Assembly: GCF_030687835.1 (NCBI RefSeq)
Contig: NZ_CP117449.1
Span: 6,081,001 to 6,145,000, forward strand
Length of the DNA stretch: 64,000 nucleotides
Reading direction: 5' to 3'
Source: Pseudomonas hefeiensis
GTDB lineage: Bacteria; Pseudomonadota; Gammaproteobacteria; Pseudomonadales; Pseudomonadaceae
In this document: in pieces, positions 1-10,150 of the stretch
Numbering within the stretch: the first letter of the stretch is position 1
How the letters are laid out: every line of letters starts with the position of its first letter
Translations under genes and position numbers: made by a program
Notes under the pieces: model-generated
What the model was told of the DNA's origin: nothing
What the model saw: only the letters and a program-made list of their open reading frames with translations
The model's database searches: none

Positions 1-714
1 GAACACCAGCATGCCGCCAGCGATGATGCCGTTCTTGGACAGCGGCACGGTGATTTTCCAGAAGCTGTTGAAGGTGCTCGACCCCAGGTCGGACGCCGCT
101 TCCAGCAGGCTGGGATCGTGCTTCACCAGGTTGGCGTAGAGCGGCAGGATCATGAACGGCAGGTACGAGTAGACGATGCCGATGTACACCGCCAGGTTGG
201 TGTTGAGGATCTGCAGCGGCTCGCTGATCCAGCCCATGGTCATCAAAAAGCCGTTGAGCAGACCGTTGTTGCTGAGGATGCCCATCCAGGCGTAGACGCG
301 GATCAGGATCGCGGTCCAGGTCGGCATCATGATCAGCAGCAGAAGTACCGTTTGCAGGTCCGGGCGGGCCTTGGCGATGGCGTAGGCCATCGGGTAGCCG
401 ATCAGCAGGCACAAGACGGTGCTGATCAGCGCCATCTTCAGCGAGCCAAGGTAGGCGGCGATGTACAGATCATCTTCGCTGAGCAGCACATAGTTACTGA
501 AATTGAGCAGCACCTGCAGCTTCTGGTCGATGTAGCTGTAGATCTCGGTGTACGGCGGAATGGCCACATCGGCTTCGGCAAAACTGATCTTCAGGACGAT
601 GAAGAACGGCAGCATGAAGAACAGGAACAGCCAGATGAAGGGCACCCCGATGACCAGTTGACGGCCACCGGGCGTTATTCGGTCGAGTCGGCGTTTGAAT
701 TTGCGCATGTTCAT
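1..714 (-). CDS. spuG: Polyamine ABC transporter permease SpuG/PotH (partial)
   Basis: Inner-membrane permease subunit of a spermidine/putrescine importer; the 3' end lies outside the window. The visible 238 codons start MNMRKFKRR and contain a hydrophobic helix at about residues 17-40, further membrane segments, and the start of the permease EAA loop (EAASDLGSSTFNSF) that docks on the ATPase. The ATG at 712-714 overlaps the expected spuF stop (TGA at 711-713) in an ATGA arrangement, so the two are translationally coupled. It is the promoter-distal part of the spuABCDEFG(H) operon. Because of an apparent one-base frameshift in spuF, the literal reading frame runs from spuF straight into this gene. 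Confidence 0.9.
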   Translation of the reverse strand, partial: MNMRKFKRRLDRITPGGRQLVIGVPFIWLFLFFMLPFFIVLKISFAEADVAIPPYTEIYSYIDQKLQVLLNFSNYVLLSEDDLYIAAYLGSLKMALISTVLCLLIGYPMAYAIAKARPDLQTVLLLLIMMPTWTAILIRVYAWMGILSNNGLLNGFLMTMGWISEPLQILNTNLAVYIGIVYSYLPFMILPLYANLVKHDPSLLEAASDLGSSTFNSFWKITVPLSKNGIIAGGMLVF

Positions 715-1854
715 GAGCGAAGCACCACGCCGCTGTCGTCTTCCCACCACACGATATACCTGGTCGCCCCAGGTCGGACGCTGACCACGGCGTTCGGCGT
801 TGGCGACGAAGGATTGCACCAGCTTGCCGCTCGGCAACTCGACGTAAAACACCGAATGGCCGCCCAGATAGGCGATGTCATGAACCTTGCCGCTGGACCA
901 GTTGTGCTCGCAGTCCGGCTGCTCGGCGGTGACCAGCAGTTTTTCCGGGCGGATGGCGTAGGTGACCGACTTGTCCTGCACCGAGGTACTGATGCCGTGG
1001 CCCACGTAGATGTTGCGGTCCAGGTCCTTGCAGGTCAGCACCGCGTGGCCTTCAGCGTCTTCCACCACTTCGGTCTCGAAGATGTTGACGTTGCCGATGA
1101 ACTCGCAGACCAGCCGGCTGGTGGGGGTTTCGTAGATATCGATCGGGCTGCCGATCTGGGCGATCCAGCCCAGGTGCATGATCGCGATGCGCTCGGCCAT
1201 GGTCATGGCCTCTTCCTGATCGTGGGTTACCATGACGCAGGTTACGCCAACCCGCTCGATGATCTCGACCAGCTCAAGCTGCATCTGCGAGCGCAGCTTC
1301 TTGTCCAAGGCCCCCATCGGTTCATCGAGCAGCAACAGCTTGGGCCGCTTGGCCAGGGAACGGGCCAGGGCCACACGTTGACGCTGGCCGCCGGAGAGCT
1401 GATGCGGCTTGCGCTTGGCGTACTGGCTCATTTGCACCAGTTTGAGCATTTCGGCCACGCGGGCGTCGACCTCGGCTTTCGGGATCTTGTCCTGTTGCAG
1501 GCCGAAGGCAATGTTCTGCGCCACGGTCATGTGGGGAAACAAGGCGTAGGACTGGAACATCATGTTGATCGGCCGCTCATAGGGCGGCATGTCAGTGATG
1601 TCTACACCGTCGAGGAAAATGCGCCCCTCCGTGGGCCGTTCGAAACCCGCCAGCATGCGCAGCAAGGTGGATTTGCCCGATCCCGAACCGCCGAGCAAGG
1701 CGAAGATTTCGCCCTTCTTGATTTCCAGGGACACATCGTCCACGGCAATCGTCTCGTCGAACTTTTTCGTGACCCGGTCGATTTTGACCAACACCTGCTT
1801 GGGTGTCTGGTCGCCCTCGAGGGCTTTCTTATAGGCGCCGGAGGCAACTGCCAT
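711..1854 (-). CDS. spuF: Polyamine ABC transporter ATPase SpuF/PotG, apparent +1 frameshift near its 3' end
   Basis: ATPase of the polyamine importer. Starting MAVASGAYKK it shows Walker A GGSGSGKST (about 55-63), Q-loop FQSYALFPH, signature LSGGQRQR and Walker B LLLLDEP, then a TOBE-like C-terminal part. Up to ...TWGDQVY the frame is normal. After that the family-like ending VWWEDDSGVVLRS-stop, which overlaps the spuG ATG, is only read if one base is skipped at about 752-756. As written, the frame continues through VVGRRQRRGAS into spuG, giving an in-frame ATPase-permease fusion. The preceding gene in the operon is spuE, 71 nt upstream. ATPase identity is certain; whether the shift is real or a sequence error is open. 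Confidence 0.88.
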
Positions 1855-1925
1855 TTACGAAACTCCCACAAAATTTGCAGCTCGCCGTGCGCGGACGAGC
1901 CTTGGAATAGTTAAAGCGCTTGACG

Positions 1926-3035
<1,110 letters not shown>

Positions 3036-3153
3036 TTAAATAGTTGGGCCCAAGTTGCCCCCCGTTACCTGGCAGCGATGTGCCCTGCAACAAAACCGGC
3101 GCGCAACTTACCCTCGATAAACCGATCCAGCAAAACTTTTAGTCATTTAATTG

Positions 3154-3192
3154 TTCCTGTTGCCGCCGCCGCGATGCCGGCGACAACAGGAA
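3154..3192 (-). other. Inverted repeat between spuD and spuE (possible attenuator or mRNA-stabilising hairpin)
   Basis: Arms TTCCTGTTGCCGCCG and CGGCGACAACAGGAA pair with one mismatch around a short loop. It follows the spuD stop by about 17 nt and has no clear T run, so a processing or stability hairpin or partial attenuator is likelier than a full terminator. The rest of the 185-nt spuD-spuE gap shows no gene. Confidence 0.5.
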
Positions 3193-3208
3193 GATGCTTC
3201 AGACCGGT

Positions 3209-4336
3209 TTATTTACCGGACTTGATCTTGGTCCAGCTGCGGGTGATCAGACGCAATGTGGCGGCATCCAGATCGCTGATTGCGTACAGCTGCTTCTTCA
3301 CTTCGTCAGACGGGTAGATGCTCGGATCGCTGGTGATGTCTTTGTCCACCAGTGGCGTGGCCGCCTTGTTACCGTTCGGGAAACGTACGGCGTTGGTGAT
3401 TTCAGCCATGATTTGCGGCTGCATCAGGAAGTTCATGAACTTGTAGGCGGACTCGACGTTCTCGGCGTCCTTGGGAATGGCGACCATGTCATAGAACGTG
3501 CCGGCGCCTTCTTTTGGAATGACGTAGCTGAGCTTGACCTTGTCTCCGGCTTCCTTGGCGCGCTCCTTGGACTGCTCCAGGTCACCGGAGTAGCCCACAG
3601 CCACGCAGATGTTGCCGTTGGCCAGGTCCGAGATGTATTTGGAGGAGTGGAAATAGGCAACCGAAGGACGAATCTTCAGGAACAGGTCTTCAGCGGCCTT
3701 CAGGTCGGCCTTGTCCTTGCTGTCGGTCGGCTTGCCCAGGTAATGCAGCGCTGCCGGAATCATCTCGGTCGGCGCATCAAGGAAACTCACGCCGCAGCTC
3801 TTGAGCTTGGCCATGTTTTCCGGTTTGAACACCACGTCCCACGAATCGATCTTGTCGATACCCAGTGCGGCCTTGACCTTCTCCGGGTTGTAGCCAATAC
3901 CGATGGAGCCCCACATGTACGGGAAGGCATATTTGTTGCCCTTGTCGCTGGCGTCACCCACGGCTTTGAGCAAGTCCGTATCCAGGTTCTTCCAGTCCGG
4001 CAGCTTGGACTTGTCCAGCTCCTGATAAACGCCGGCCTTGATCTGCTTGGCCAGGAAGTTGTTCGACGGCACCACGATGTCATAACCGGACTTGCCCGCC
4101 AGCAACTTGGCTTCCAGGGTCTCGTTGCTGTCGAACACGTCGTAGACGACCTTGATCCCCGTCTCTTTCTCGAACTTGGCGACCGTGTCCGGGGCAATGT
4201 AATCGGACCAGTTATAGACGTGCAGCACTTTGTCGTCCGCCTGAACAGCACTCGCCATCATGCCCGTCAGGGACAGGGCGAGGAGGGTCTTGCCAGCCAT
4301 CTTCATACCTAATGTCTTCATGCCTAATGCCTTCAT
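3209..4336 (-). CDS. spuD: Periplasmic putrescine/polyamine-binding protein SpuD/PotF-like
   Basis: Solute-binding protein of the importer, 375 aa from the ATG at 4334-4336, which has GGAG 9 nt upstream. Three in-phase methionines form a repeated leader ([15 protein letters not shown]) before a signal peptide ending SAVQA. The mature part begins [15 protein letters not shown] and has [30 protein letters not shown] and the C-terminus [11 protein letters not shown], all standard for SpuD/SpuE. A terminator separates it from spuC upstream, so it probably has its own promoter or is made from read-through; binding proteins often need higher expression than the permease. Confidence 0.92.
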   Translation of the reverse strand: MKALGMKTLGMKMAGKTLLALSLTGMMASAVQADDKVLHVYNWSDYIAPDTVAKFEKETGIKVVYDVFDSNETLEAKLLAGKSGYDIVVPSNNFLAKQIKAGVYQELDKSKLPDWKNLDTDLLKAVGDASDKGNKYAFPYMWGSIGIGYNPEKVKAALGIDKIDSWDVVFKPENMAKLKSCGVSFLDAPTEMIPAALHYLGKPTDSKDKADLKAAEDLFLKIRPSVAYFHSSKYISDLANGNICVAVGYSGDLEQSKERAKEAGDKVKLSYVIPKEGAGTFYDMVAIPKDAENVESAYKFMNFLMQPQIMAEITNAVRFPNGNKAATPLVDKDITSDPSIYPSDEVKKQLYAISDLDAATLRLITRSWTKIKSGK

Positions 4337-4437
4337 GAAAAATGCTCCAGTTATTCTTCTTAGCCGTCGTTCAGTCGCCGGCTCGCGGGCAACTTGAACA
4401 GCCGGTAGTCTGGCAAGTTACGGGCCAGGCTTTCAAC

Positions 4438-4467
4438 AAAAGCCCAGCCTTTTATTCACGCTGGGCG
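4438..4467 (-). terminator. Rho-independent terminator between spuC and spuD
   Basis: On the minus strand GCCCAGC, an 11-nt loop, GCTGGGC, then TTTTGTTG. It lies about 36 nt beyond the spuC stop in the direction of transcription, so it should reduce transcription from spuABC into spuD. Confidence 0.75.
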
Positions 4468-4502
4468 AGACCCGTACGGGCGCCTCGCTCAGAGCCTAGC
4501 AC

Positions 4503-5867
4503 TTAGCCATGCAACGCACTGAGCGTCAGGTCCAGGCAGTGCCGCGCCTTGGTCACCAGTTCATCGATCTCGGCCTTGCTGATCACCAGCGGCGGCGCAA
4601 TGATCATGGTGTCACCCACGGCGCGCATGATCAGCCCGTTATCAAAACAGAACTGCCGGCAGATCATGCCCACACCCTTGCCCTCGTAGCGTTTGCGCGT
4701 GGCCTTGTCCTGGACCAGTTCGATCGCCCCCAGCAAACCGACACCGCGCACCTCACCCACCAGCGGATGATCGTTCAGTTCCCGCAGACGCTGTTGCAAA
4801 TAGGGTGCCGTTTCGCCGTGAACGCGCTCGACGATCTTTTCGTCGCGCAGAATGCGGATGTTTTCCAGGGCTACCGCAGCAGCCACCGGGTGACCGGAAT
4901 AGGTAAACCCGTGGTTGAAGTCGCCGCCTTCGTTGAGCACCGCCACCACATCGTCGCGCACAATCAGGCCGCCCATGGGGATGTAACCGGAAGTCAGGCC
5001 CTTGGCGATGGTCATCATGTGGGGTTTCAACCCGTAATGATCGGTACCGAACCACTCACCGGTGCGACCGAAACCACAGATCACCTCATCGGCCACGAAC
5101 AGGATGTCGTACTTGGCAAGGATTTCCTTCATGCGCGGCCAGTAGCTGTCCGGCGGCACGATCACCCCGCCCGCACCCTGGATCGGCTCGGCGATGAAGG
5201 CACCGACGTTGTCCACGCCGATCTCCAGGATCTTTTCTTCCAGCTGGTTGGCCGCCCATACGCCGAACTCTTCCGGGCTCATGTCGCCGCCCTCGCCGAA
5301 CCAGTATGGTTGGGCGATGTGGACAATGCCGGGGATCGGCAGGTCGCCCTGCTCGTGCATGTACGTCATGCCGCCCAGACTCGCGCCGGCCACGGTCGAG
5401 CCGTGATAACCGTTCTTGCGGCTGATGATGACTTTTTTGTTCGGCTGGCCCTTGATCGCCCAGTAGTGGCGGACCATGCGCAGCATGGTGTCGTTGCCTT
5501 CAGAGCCGGAGCCGGTGAAGAACACGTGGTTCATGCCTTCAGGGGCGATGTCGGCGATGGCTTTGGACAACTCCAGTACCGGCGGGTGGGCGGTCTGGAA
5601 GAACAGGTTGTAGTACGGCAGCTCGCGCATCTGCTGGCTGGCAGCATCGGCCAGTTCGTCGCGGCCGTAGCCGACGGCCACGCACCAGAGGCCGGCCATG
5701 CCATCGAGAATCTTGTTGCCTTCACTGTCCCACAGGTAAACGCCCTTGGCGTGGGTGATGATGCGCGGGCCTTTCTCTTTGAGCTGCTTGAAGTCGCTGA
5801 ATGGCGCCAGGTGGTGATCGTTGCTCAGGGCCTGCCATTTACGGGTTTGCGGATTGTTGCCGGTCAT
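4503..5867 (-). CDS. spuC: Polyamine (putrescine):pyruvate aminotransferase SpuC
   Basis: PLP-dependent class III aminotransferase, 454 aa. Family features in order: substrate-end motif GLWCVAVGYGRDEL, TGSGSEGNDTMLRM for cofactor phosphate binding, LFVADEVICGFGRTG with the pyridine-binding Asp, and the Schiff-base lysine in TIAKGLTSGYIPMGG (about residue 290). It transfers the amino group of polyamines or their gamma-glutamyl derivatives to pyruvate. RBS AGGAG sits 8 nt before the ATG. spuB lies 60 nt upstream, consistent with one operon. Confidence 0.92.
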   Translation of the reverse strand: MTGNNPQTRKWQALSNDHHLAPFSDFKQLKEKGPRIITHAKGVYLWDSEGNKILDGMAGLWCVAVGYGRDELADAASQQMRELPYYNLFFQTAHPPVLELSKAIADIAPEGMNHVFFTGSGSEGNDTMLRMVRHYWAIKGQPNKKVIISRKNGYHGSTVAGASLGGMTYMHEQGDLPIPGIVHIAQPYWFGEGGDMSPEEFGVWAANQLEEKILEIGVDNVGAFIAEPIQGAGGVIVPPDSYWPRMKEILAKYDILFVADEVICGFGRTGEWFGTDHYGLKPHMMTIAKGLTSGYIPMGGLIVRDDVVAVLNEGGDFNHGFTYSGHPVAAAVALENIRILRDEKIVERVHGETAPYLQQRLRELNDHPLVGEVRGVGLLGAIELVQDKATRKRYEGKGVGMICRQFCFDNGLIMRAVGDTMIIAPPLVISKAEIDELVTKARHCLDLTLSALHG

Positions 5868-5927
5868 GCGAATTCTCCTTGTAGATCGGTGGGGACGGAA
5901 CTGCCTGAAGCAGTCCCGCCCGGCGCT

Positions 5928-7286
5928 TCAGACGGCAAAGAGCAGGAATTCCCGCTCCCACGAACTGATGACGCGCTTGAAGTTTTCATGCTCGGCCCGC
6001 TTGACCGCGACGTAGCCTGTGATGAATTTCTTACCCAGGTATTTTTCGATGGTGGAGCTGTTTTCCATGCGCTCGAGGGCATCTTCGATGGTCAGTGGCA
6101 GACGCAGGTTGCGACGCTCATACCCTCGTCCCACCACCGGCGCGCTCGGGTTGATGCCTTCGACCATGCCGATGTAGCCGCACAACAGGCTGGCGGCGAT
6201 CGCCAGGTACGGGTTGGCGTCGGCGCCCGGCAGACGGTTTTCCACCCGACGATTCTGCGGCCCGGCTTCCGGTACGCGCAGGCCCACAGTGCGGTTTTCT
6301 TCACCCCACTCCACGTTCACCGGCGCCGACGTGTCCGGCAGGAAACGGCGGAACGAGTTGACGTTAGGGGCGAACAGCGGCAGCAGCTCGGGGATGAACT
6401 TCTGCAGGCCCCCGATGTGATTCAGGAACAGCGTGCTCATGGTCCCGTCTTCATTGGAAAAGACGTTCTTGCCGGTGTCTTTGTCGATGATGCTCTGGTG
6501 CAGGTGCATCGCACTGCCGGGCTCGCCGGTCATGGGCTTGGCCATGAAGGTGGCGGCTACGTTGTGCTTGAGCGCCGCCTCGCGCATGGTGCGCTTGAAC
6601 ACCAGGATCTGGTCGGCCAGGGACAAGGCGTCGCCATGACGGAAATTGATTTCCATCTGCGCCGTGCCGTCCTCATGGATCAGCGTATCGAGGTCCAGCT
6701 CCTGCAGTTCGCACCAGTCGTAAACGTCTTCGAACAGCGGATCGAATTCGTTGGCCGCTTCAATCGAGAACGACTGCCGGCCGGTTTCCGGGCGACCGGA
6801 GCGGCCAATGGGCGGCTGCAACGGGAAGTCCGGGTCGTCGCTGCGCTTGGTCAGGTAGAACTCCATTTCCGGCGCGACGATCGGTTGCCAGCCCTTGTCG
6901 GCATAGAGTTTGAGCACTTTCTTGAGCACGTTGCGCGGCGACAGTTCGATAGGGTTGCCATGCTTGTCGTACGAGTCGTGGATAACCTGGGCGGTGGGCT
7001 CGATGGCCCATGGCACAAGGAACACTGCGTTTTCGTCCGGGCGGCACATCATGTCGATGTCGGCAGGGTCGAGCAGTTCGTAATAGATGTCGTCTTCGAC
7101 ATAGTCGCCCGTAACGGTCTGGAGCAGAACGCTCTCGGGCAGGCGCATGCCTTTTTCGGCAATGAACTTGTTGGTCGGCGAGATCTTGCCCCGGGTGATG
7201 CCGGTGAGGTCGCCAATCATGCATTCGACTTCTGTGATCTTATGGTCTTTCAACCAATCGGTGAGCTGGTCGAGGTTGTTACTCAT
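5928..7286 (-). CDS. spuB: Glutamylpolyamine synthetase SpuB (glutamine synthetase-like)
   Basis: Glutamine-synthetase-family ligase of 452 aa that attaches glutamate to a polyamine amine, the first step of the gamma-glutamylation route. Visible motifs: N-terminal VECMIGDLTGITRGK (beta-grasp), EMEFYL, the ATP/glutamate-binding block around MEINFRHGDAL, AMHLHQS, NSFRRFLPDTSAP and RVPEAGPQNRRVENRLPGADANPYL. It lies between spuA and spuC. A paralogue, spuI, is divergent from the operon and only moderately similar, suggesting different substrate or regulation. Confidence 0.92.
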   Translation of the reverse strand: MSNNLDQLTDWLKDHKITEVECMIGDLTGITRGKISPTNKFIAEKGMRLPESVLLQTVTGDYVEDDIYYELLDPADIDMMCRPDENAVFLVPWAIEPTAQVIHDSYDKHGNPIELSPRNVLKKVLKLYADKGWQPIVAPEMEFYLTKRSDDPDFPLQPPIGRSGRPETGRQSFSIEAANEFDPLFEDVYDWCELQELDLDTLIHEDGTAQMEINFRHGDALSLADQILVFKRTMREAALKHNVAATFMAKPMTGEPGSAMHLHQSIIDKDTGKNVFSNEDGTMSTLFLNHIGGLQKFIPELLPLFAPNVNSFRRFLPDTSAPVNVEWGEENRTVGLRVPEAGPQNRRVENRLPGADANPYLAIAASLLCGYIGMVEGINPSAPVVGRGYERRNLRLPLTIEDALERMENSSTIEKYLGKKFITGYVAVKRAEHENFKRVISSWEREFLLFAV

Positions 7287-7326
7287 AAATGCCTCTAGGC
7301 GTGAGTTTCCTGGCTGCTATTAGTAG

Positions 7327-8115
7327 TCAGGCGTTGTTTGACGCATCGGCGTCGCGTTGTGTTGCCCTTGCCCTTGCCCTTGCCCGGCAGGCATCGCCAA
7401 ATGCCTGGAAAATCGCAAGGTAGTACGGGTTGGAGCTTACCTCCCATTCAGGGTGCCATTGCACACCTAAAGCAAAAGCCTTGCCTTGTGCCATCGAGAC
7501 GGCCTCAATCAAACCGTCAGCCGCCAACGCTTCGGCCCGCAGGCCTGGCGCCAGCCGCTCGATGCCCTGGCTGTGGATCGAATTGACCTCAATCACCTGC
7601 GGCAGCCCCAGACCTGCCAGGATGCCCCCGGGCTGGATGTGCATGGCGTGGGCCGGGCCGTACTGGACATCCACCGATTGAGTGTCGTCTTCACGATGAT
7701 CGATGAAGGTTCCCACTTCATGAACGTTCTGATGCAGGCTGCCGCCAAAGGCTACGTTCATTTCCTGGAAACCACGACAGATACCCAGCACCGGGACACC
7801 CGCATCGACAGCGGCGCGGATCAACGGCAGGGTGGTGGCATCGCGTGCAGGGTCATGATCGGTGCCCGGCGCGCTGGCGGGGCCTTGATAATGAACAGGT
7901 TCTATATTGGAAGGAGAGCCGGTAAAGAGAATACCGTCCAGGGCGTCCAGAATATCGGACGGGGAGAACAGGTCCGCCAGCGACGGGATCAGCATGGGCA
8001 AGCCCTTGGCGGCTGTCGCGACAGCCCGGGAATATTTGTCGCCGCTGATGTGATACGCATGCAGGCCAATCTGCCTGGAGCAGGTGGTGACGCCGATTAA
8101 CGGCAGGCGAGACAT
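7327..8115 (-). CDS. spuA: Gamma-glutamyl-GABA hydrolase SpuA (class I glutamine amidotransferase-like)
   Basis: Class I amidotransferase-like hydrolase, 262 aa, related to PuuD. It would remove glutamate from gamma-glutamyl-GABA at the end of the pathway. The nucleophile elbow is VPVLGICRGFQEMN and the catalytic His-Glu is QWHPEWEV. The C-terminus ends in an Arg-Ala run (RARARARA) encoded by four copies of a 6-bp repeat (TTGCCC on the plus strand, about 7363-7386). First gene of the minus-strand operon. Confidence 0.9.
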   Translation of the reverse strand: MSRLPLIGVTTCSRQIGLHAYHISGDKYSRAVATAAKGLPMLIPSLADLFSPSDILDALDGILFTGSPSNIEPVHYQGPASAPGTDHDPARDATTLPLIRAAVDAGVPVLGICRGFQEMNVAFGGSLHQNVHEVGTFIDHREDDTQSVDVQYGPAHAMHIQPGGILAGLGLPQVIEVNSIHSQGIERLAPGLRAEALAADGLIEAVSMAQGKAFALGVQWHPEWEVSSNPYYLAIFQAFGDACRARARARATQRDADASNNA

Positions 8116-8393
8116 GAAGCACCCCGGTATTATTGCTGTTATGGGTTTGAATCGAGCTTAGCCTTGTTCATTTTTTTACACAACACCCCCGTAAAAAATA
8201 CAACACGGCCCGCTCAAGCCTGCGGGCGTCACCGTCCCCAAAGGGAAAAAAACGCCCCAAATTGCCTCAAAAAAGCCCCGCAGGTGCTTTTTTAGAGCAA
8301 AAAAGGCCCTGCTTGACTTCGGCATGCCGTTCGGGTTGACTGGCTTTAGAAGAGATCAATGATTGATATTTTTAACAACAAAGGTGTTGCATC
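8116..8393. promoter_or_regulatory. Divergent spuA/spuI control region
   Basis: This 278-bp gap must hold both promoters. Visible elements: a perfect inverted repeat AAAAAAGC / GCTTTTTT (8269-8293) around a 9-nt GC-rich loop, extendable by GCTC/GAGC arms, positioned about 100 nt before spuI; and two similar AT-rich strings ending ACAACAC at about 8178-8212. The spuI RBS is AAGG 8 nt before its ATG. I could not assign convincing -35/-10 or -24/-12 boxes. Confidence 0.55.
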
Positions 8394-9770
8394 ATGTCGG
8401 TACCCCCGCGTGCCGTTCAGCTTAACGAAGCGAACGCGTTCCTTAAGGAACATCCTGAGGTTCTGTACGTTGACCTTCTGATTGCGGATATGAATGGTGT
8501 GGTGCGCGGCAAGCGCATCGAACGCACCAGCCTCCACAAGGTTTACGAGAAAGGCATCAACCTGCCGGCCTCTTTATTTGCCCTGGATATCAATGGCTCC
8601 ACGGTGGAAAGCACCGGCCTGGGCCTGGACATCGGCGACGCTGACCGGATCTGTTATCCAATCCCTGACACCCTGTGCAACGAGCCCTGGCAGAAGCGCC
8701 CTACCGCGCAACTGTTAATGACCATGCACGAACTTGAAGGTGACCCTTTCTTCGCCGACCCTCGCGAAGTCCTGCGCCAGGTCGTGACCAAGTTCGATGA
8801 ACTGGGCCTGACCATCTGCGCGGCATTCGAGCTGGAGTTCTACCTGATTGACCAGGAGAACGTGAATGGACGCCCGCAACCGCCCCGCTCGCCGATCTCC
8901 GGCAAACGCCCGCACTCGACACAGGTCTACCTGATCGACGACCTCGACGAATACGTCGATTGCCTCCAGGACATTCTGGAAGGAGCCAAGGAGCAAGGCA
9001 TTCCTGCCGATGCCATCGTCAAGGAAAGTGCCCCGGCGCAGTTCGAAGTGAACCTGCACCATGTCGCCGACCCGATCAAGGCCTGCGACTACGCGGTACT
9101 GCTCAAGCGCCTGATCAAGAACATCGCCTACGACCATGAAATGGACACCACCTTCATGGCCAAGCCGTATCCAGGCCAGGCGGGCAATGGTCTGCACGTT
9201 CACATTTCGATCCTGGATAAAGATGGCAAGAATATTTTTGCCAGCGAGGATCCCGAGCAGAACGCCGCACTGCGTCACGCGATCGGCGGTGTGCTCGAGA
9301 CCCTGCCGGCGCAGATGGCTTTCCTCTGCCCGAACGTGAACTCCTACCGTCGTTTCGGCGCACAGTTCTACGTGCCGAACTCGCCGACCTGGGGCCTGGA
9401 TAACCGCACTGTGGCCCTGCGCGTACCCACCGGCTCCGCCGATGCGGTGCGTCTGGAACATCGCGTGGCCGGCGCCGACGCCAACCCGTATCTGCTGATG
9501 GCCGCCGTACTGGCGGGCGTGCACCATGGCCTGGTCAACAAGATCGAGCCCGGGGCTCCGGTGGAAGGCAACAGCTACGAGCAGAACGAGCAAAGCCTGC
9601 CGAACAACCTGCGTGATGCGCTGCGCGAGCTGGACGACAGCGAAGTCATGGCCAAGTACATCGATCCGAAATACATCGATATCTTCGTGGCCTGCAAGGA
9701 AAGCGAGCTGGAGGAGTTCGAACACTCCATCTCCGACCTTGAGTACAACTGGTACCTGCATACCGTGTAA
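8394..9770 (+). CDS. spuI: Glutamylpolyamine synthetase SpuI/PauA-type
   Basis: Second glutamine-synthetase-like ligase, 458 aa. N-terminal VDLLIADMNGVVRGKRIE, then EFYLIDQENVNGRPQPPRSP, the substrate/metal block AQFEVNLHHVADP, GLHVHISILD, NSYRRFGAQFYVPNSPTWG and VALRVPTGSADAVRLEHR. The Asn-Ser-Pro-Thr-Trp-Gly segment differs from SpuB and from true GlnA, matching the glutamylpolyamine synthetase subgroup. Transcribed divergently from spuA, as in P. aeruginosa. A strong terminator follows directly. Confidence 0.92.
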   Translation: MSVPPRAVQLNEANAFLKEHPEVLYVDLLIADMNGVVRGKRIERTSLHKVYEKGINLPASLFALDINGSTVESTGLGLDIGDADRICYPIPDTLCNEPWQKRPTAQLLMTMHELEGDPFFADPREVLRQVVTKFDELGLTICAAFELEFYLIDQENVNGRPQPPRSPISGKRPHSTQVYLIDDLDEYVDCLQDILEGAKEQGIPADAIVKESAPAQFEVNLHHVADPIKACDYAVLLKRLIKNIAYDHEMDTTFMAKPYPGQAGNGLHVHISILDKDGKNIFASEDPEQNAALRHAIGGVLETLPAQMAFLCPNVNSYRRFGAQFYVPNSPTWGLDNRTVALRVPTGSADAVRLEHRVAGADANPYLLMAAVLAGVHHGLVNKIEPGAPVEGNSYEQNEQSLPNNLRDALRELDDSEVMAKYIDPKYIDIFVACKESELEEFEHSISDLEYNWYLHTV

Positions 9771-9785
9771 GTGGTTGCTGTAAAG

Positions 9786-9821
9786 AAAAACGCCGCGGCC
9801 CTTGTGGGGTGCGGCGTTTTT
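9786..9821 (+). terminator. spuI terminator
   Basis: AAAAACGCCGC, a 14-nt loop, GCGGCGTTTTTTT, starting 15 nt after the spuI stop. GC-rich stem plus T run is a classic intrinsic terminator. Confidence 0.9.
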
Positions 9822-9840
9822 TTATGGATGCTGGTTGGAT

Positions 9841-10090
9841 GGCCGCCTTCGGCGGATCGCGAGCAAGCTCAGCTCCCACATTGGATCAGTGGTAACCATT
9901 TGAGCCAAGTTCATCACAGTTCCTGTGAGAGCTCTAGTGAATCACCTGAGCCAGGTTCATCACAGCTCCTGTGGGAGTTCTGGTGAATCACCTGAGCCAG
10001 GTTCATCACAGTTCCCTGTGGGAGTTCTGGTGAATCACCTGAGCCAGGTTCATCACAGTTCCCGGGAGCAAGGCTTGCCCGCGATGACGG
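9841..10090. repeat. REP halves flanking a 46-nt tandem repeat
   Basis: A REP-like unit (about 9855-9880, core GATCGCGAGCAAGCT) and an oppositely oriented one (about 10065-10090, core GGGAGCAAGGCTTGCCCGCG) flank 3.5 near-identical tandem copies of a 46-47 nt unit: 9902-9947, 9948-9993, 9994-10040 and partial 10041-10068. Each starts GAGCCAGGTTCATCACAG and ends GTGAATCACCT; copy 1 is the most diverged. This accounts for most of the 380-nt gap between spuI and the TetR gene; no gene seen. Confidence 0.85.
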
Positions 10091-10150
10091 CTTGGCAGAC
10101 AACACAGAACCCTGCTCGTACAATGCCCGGCAGCCCCGCAGGAGACACCC

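Noticed and set aside
118..1914. Very long plus-strand open frame (598 codons) at the left end
   Set aside because: It is the antisense of spuF-spuG; its composition is His/Gln/Asp-rich, as in shadow frames, and it has no RBS or domains.
4509..7298. 929-codon plus-strand open frame
   Set aside because: Antisense of spuC and spuB, which have full catalytic motifs and conserved starts on the other strand.
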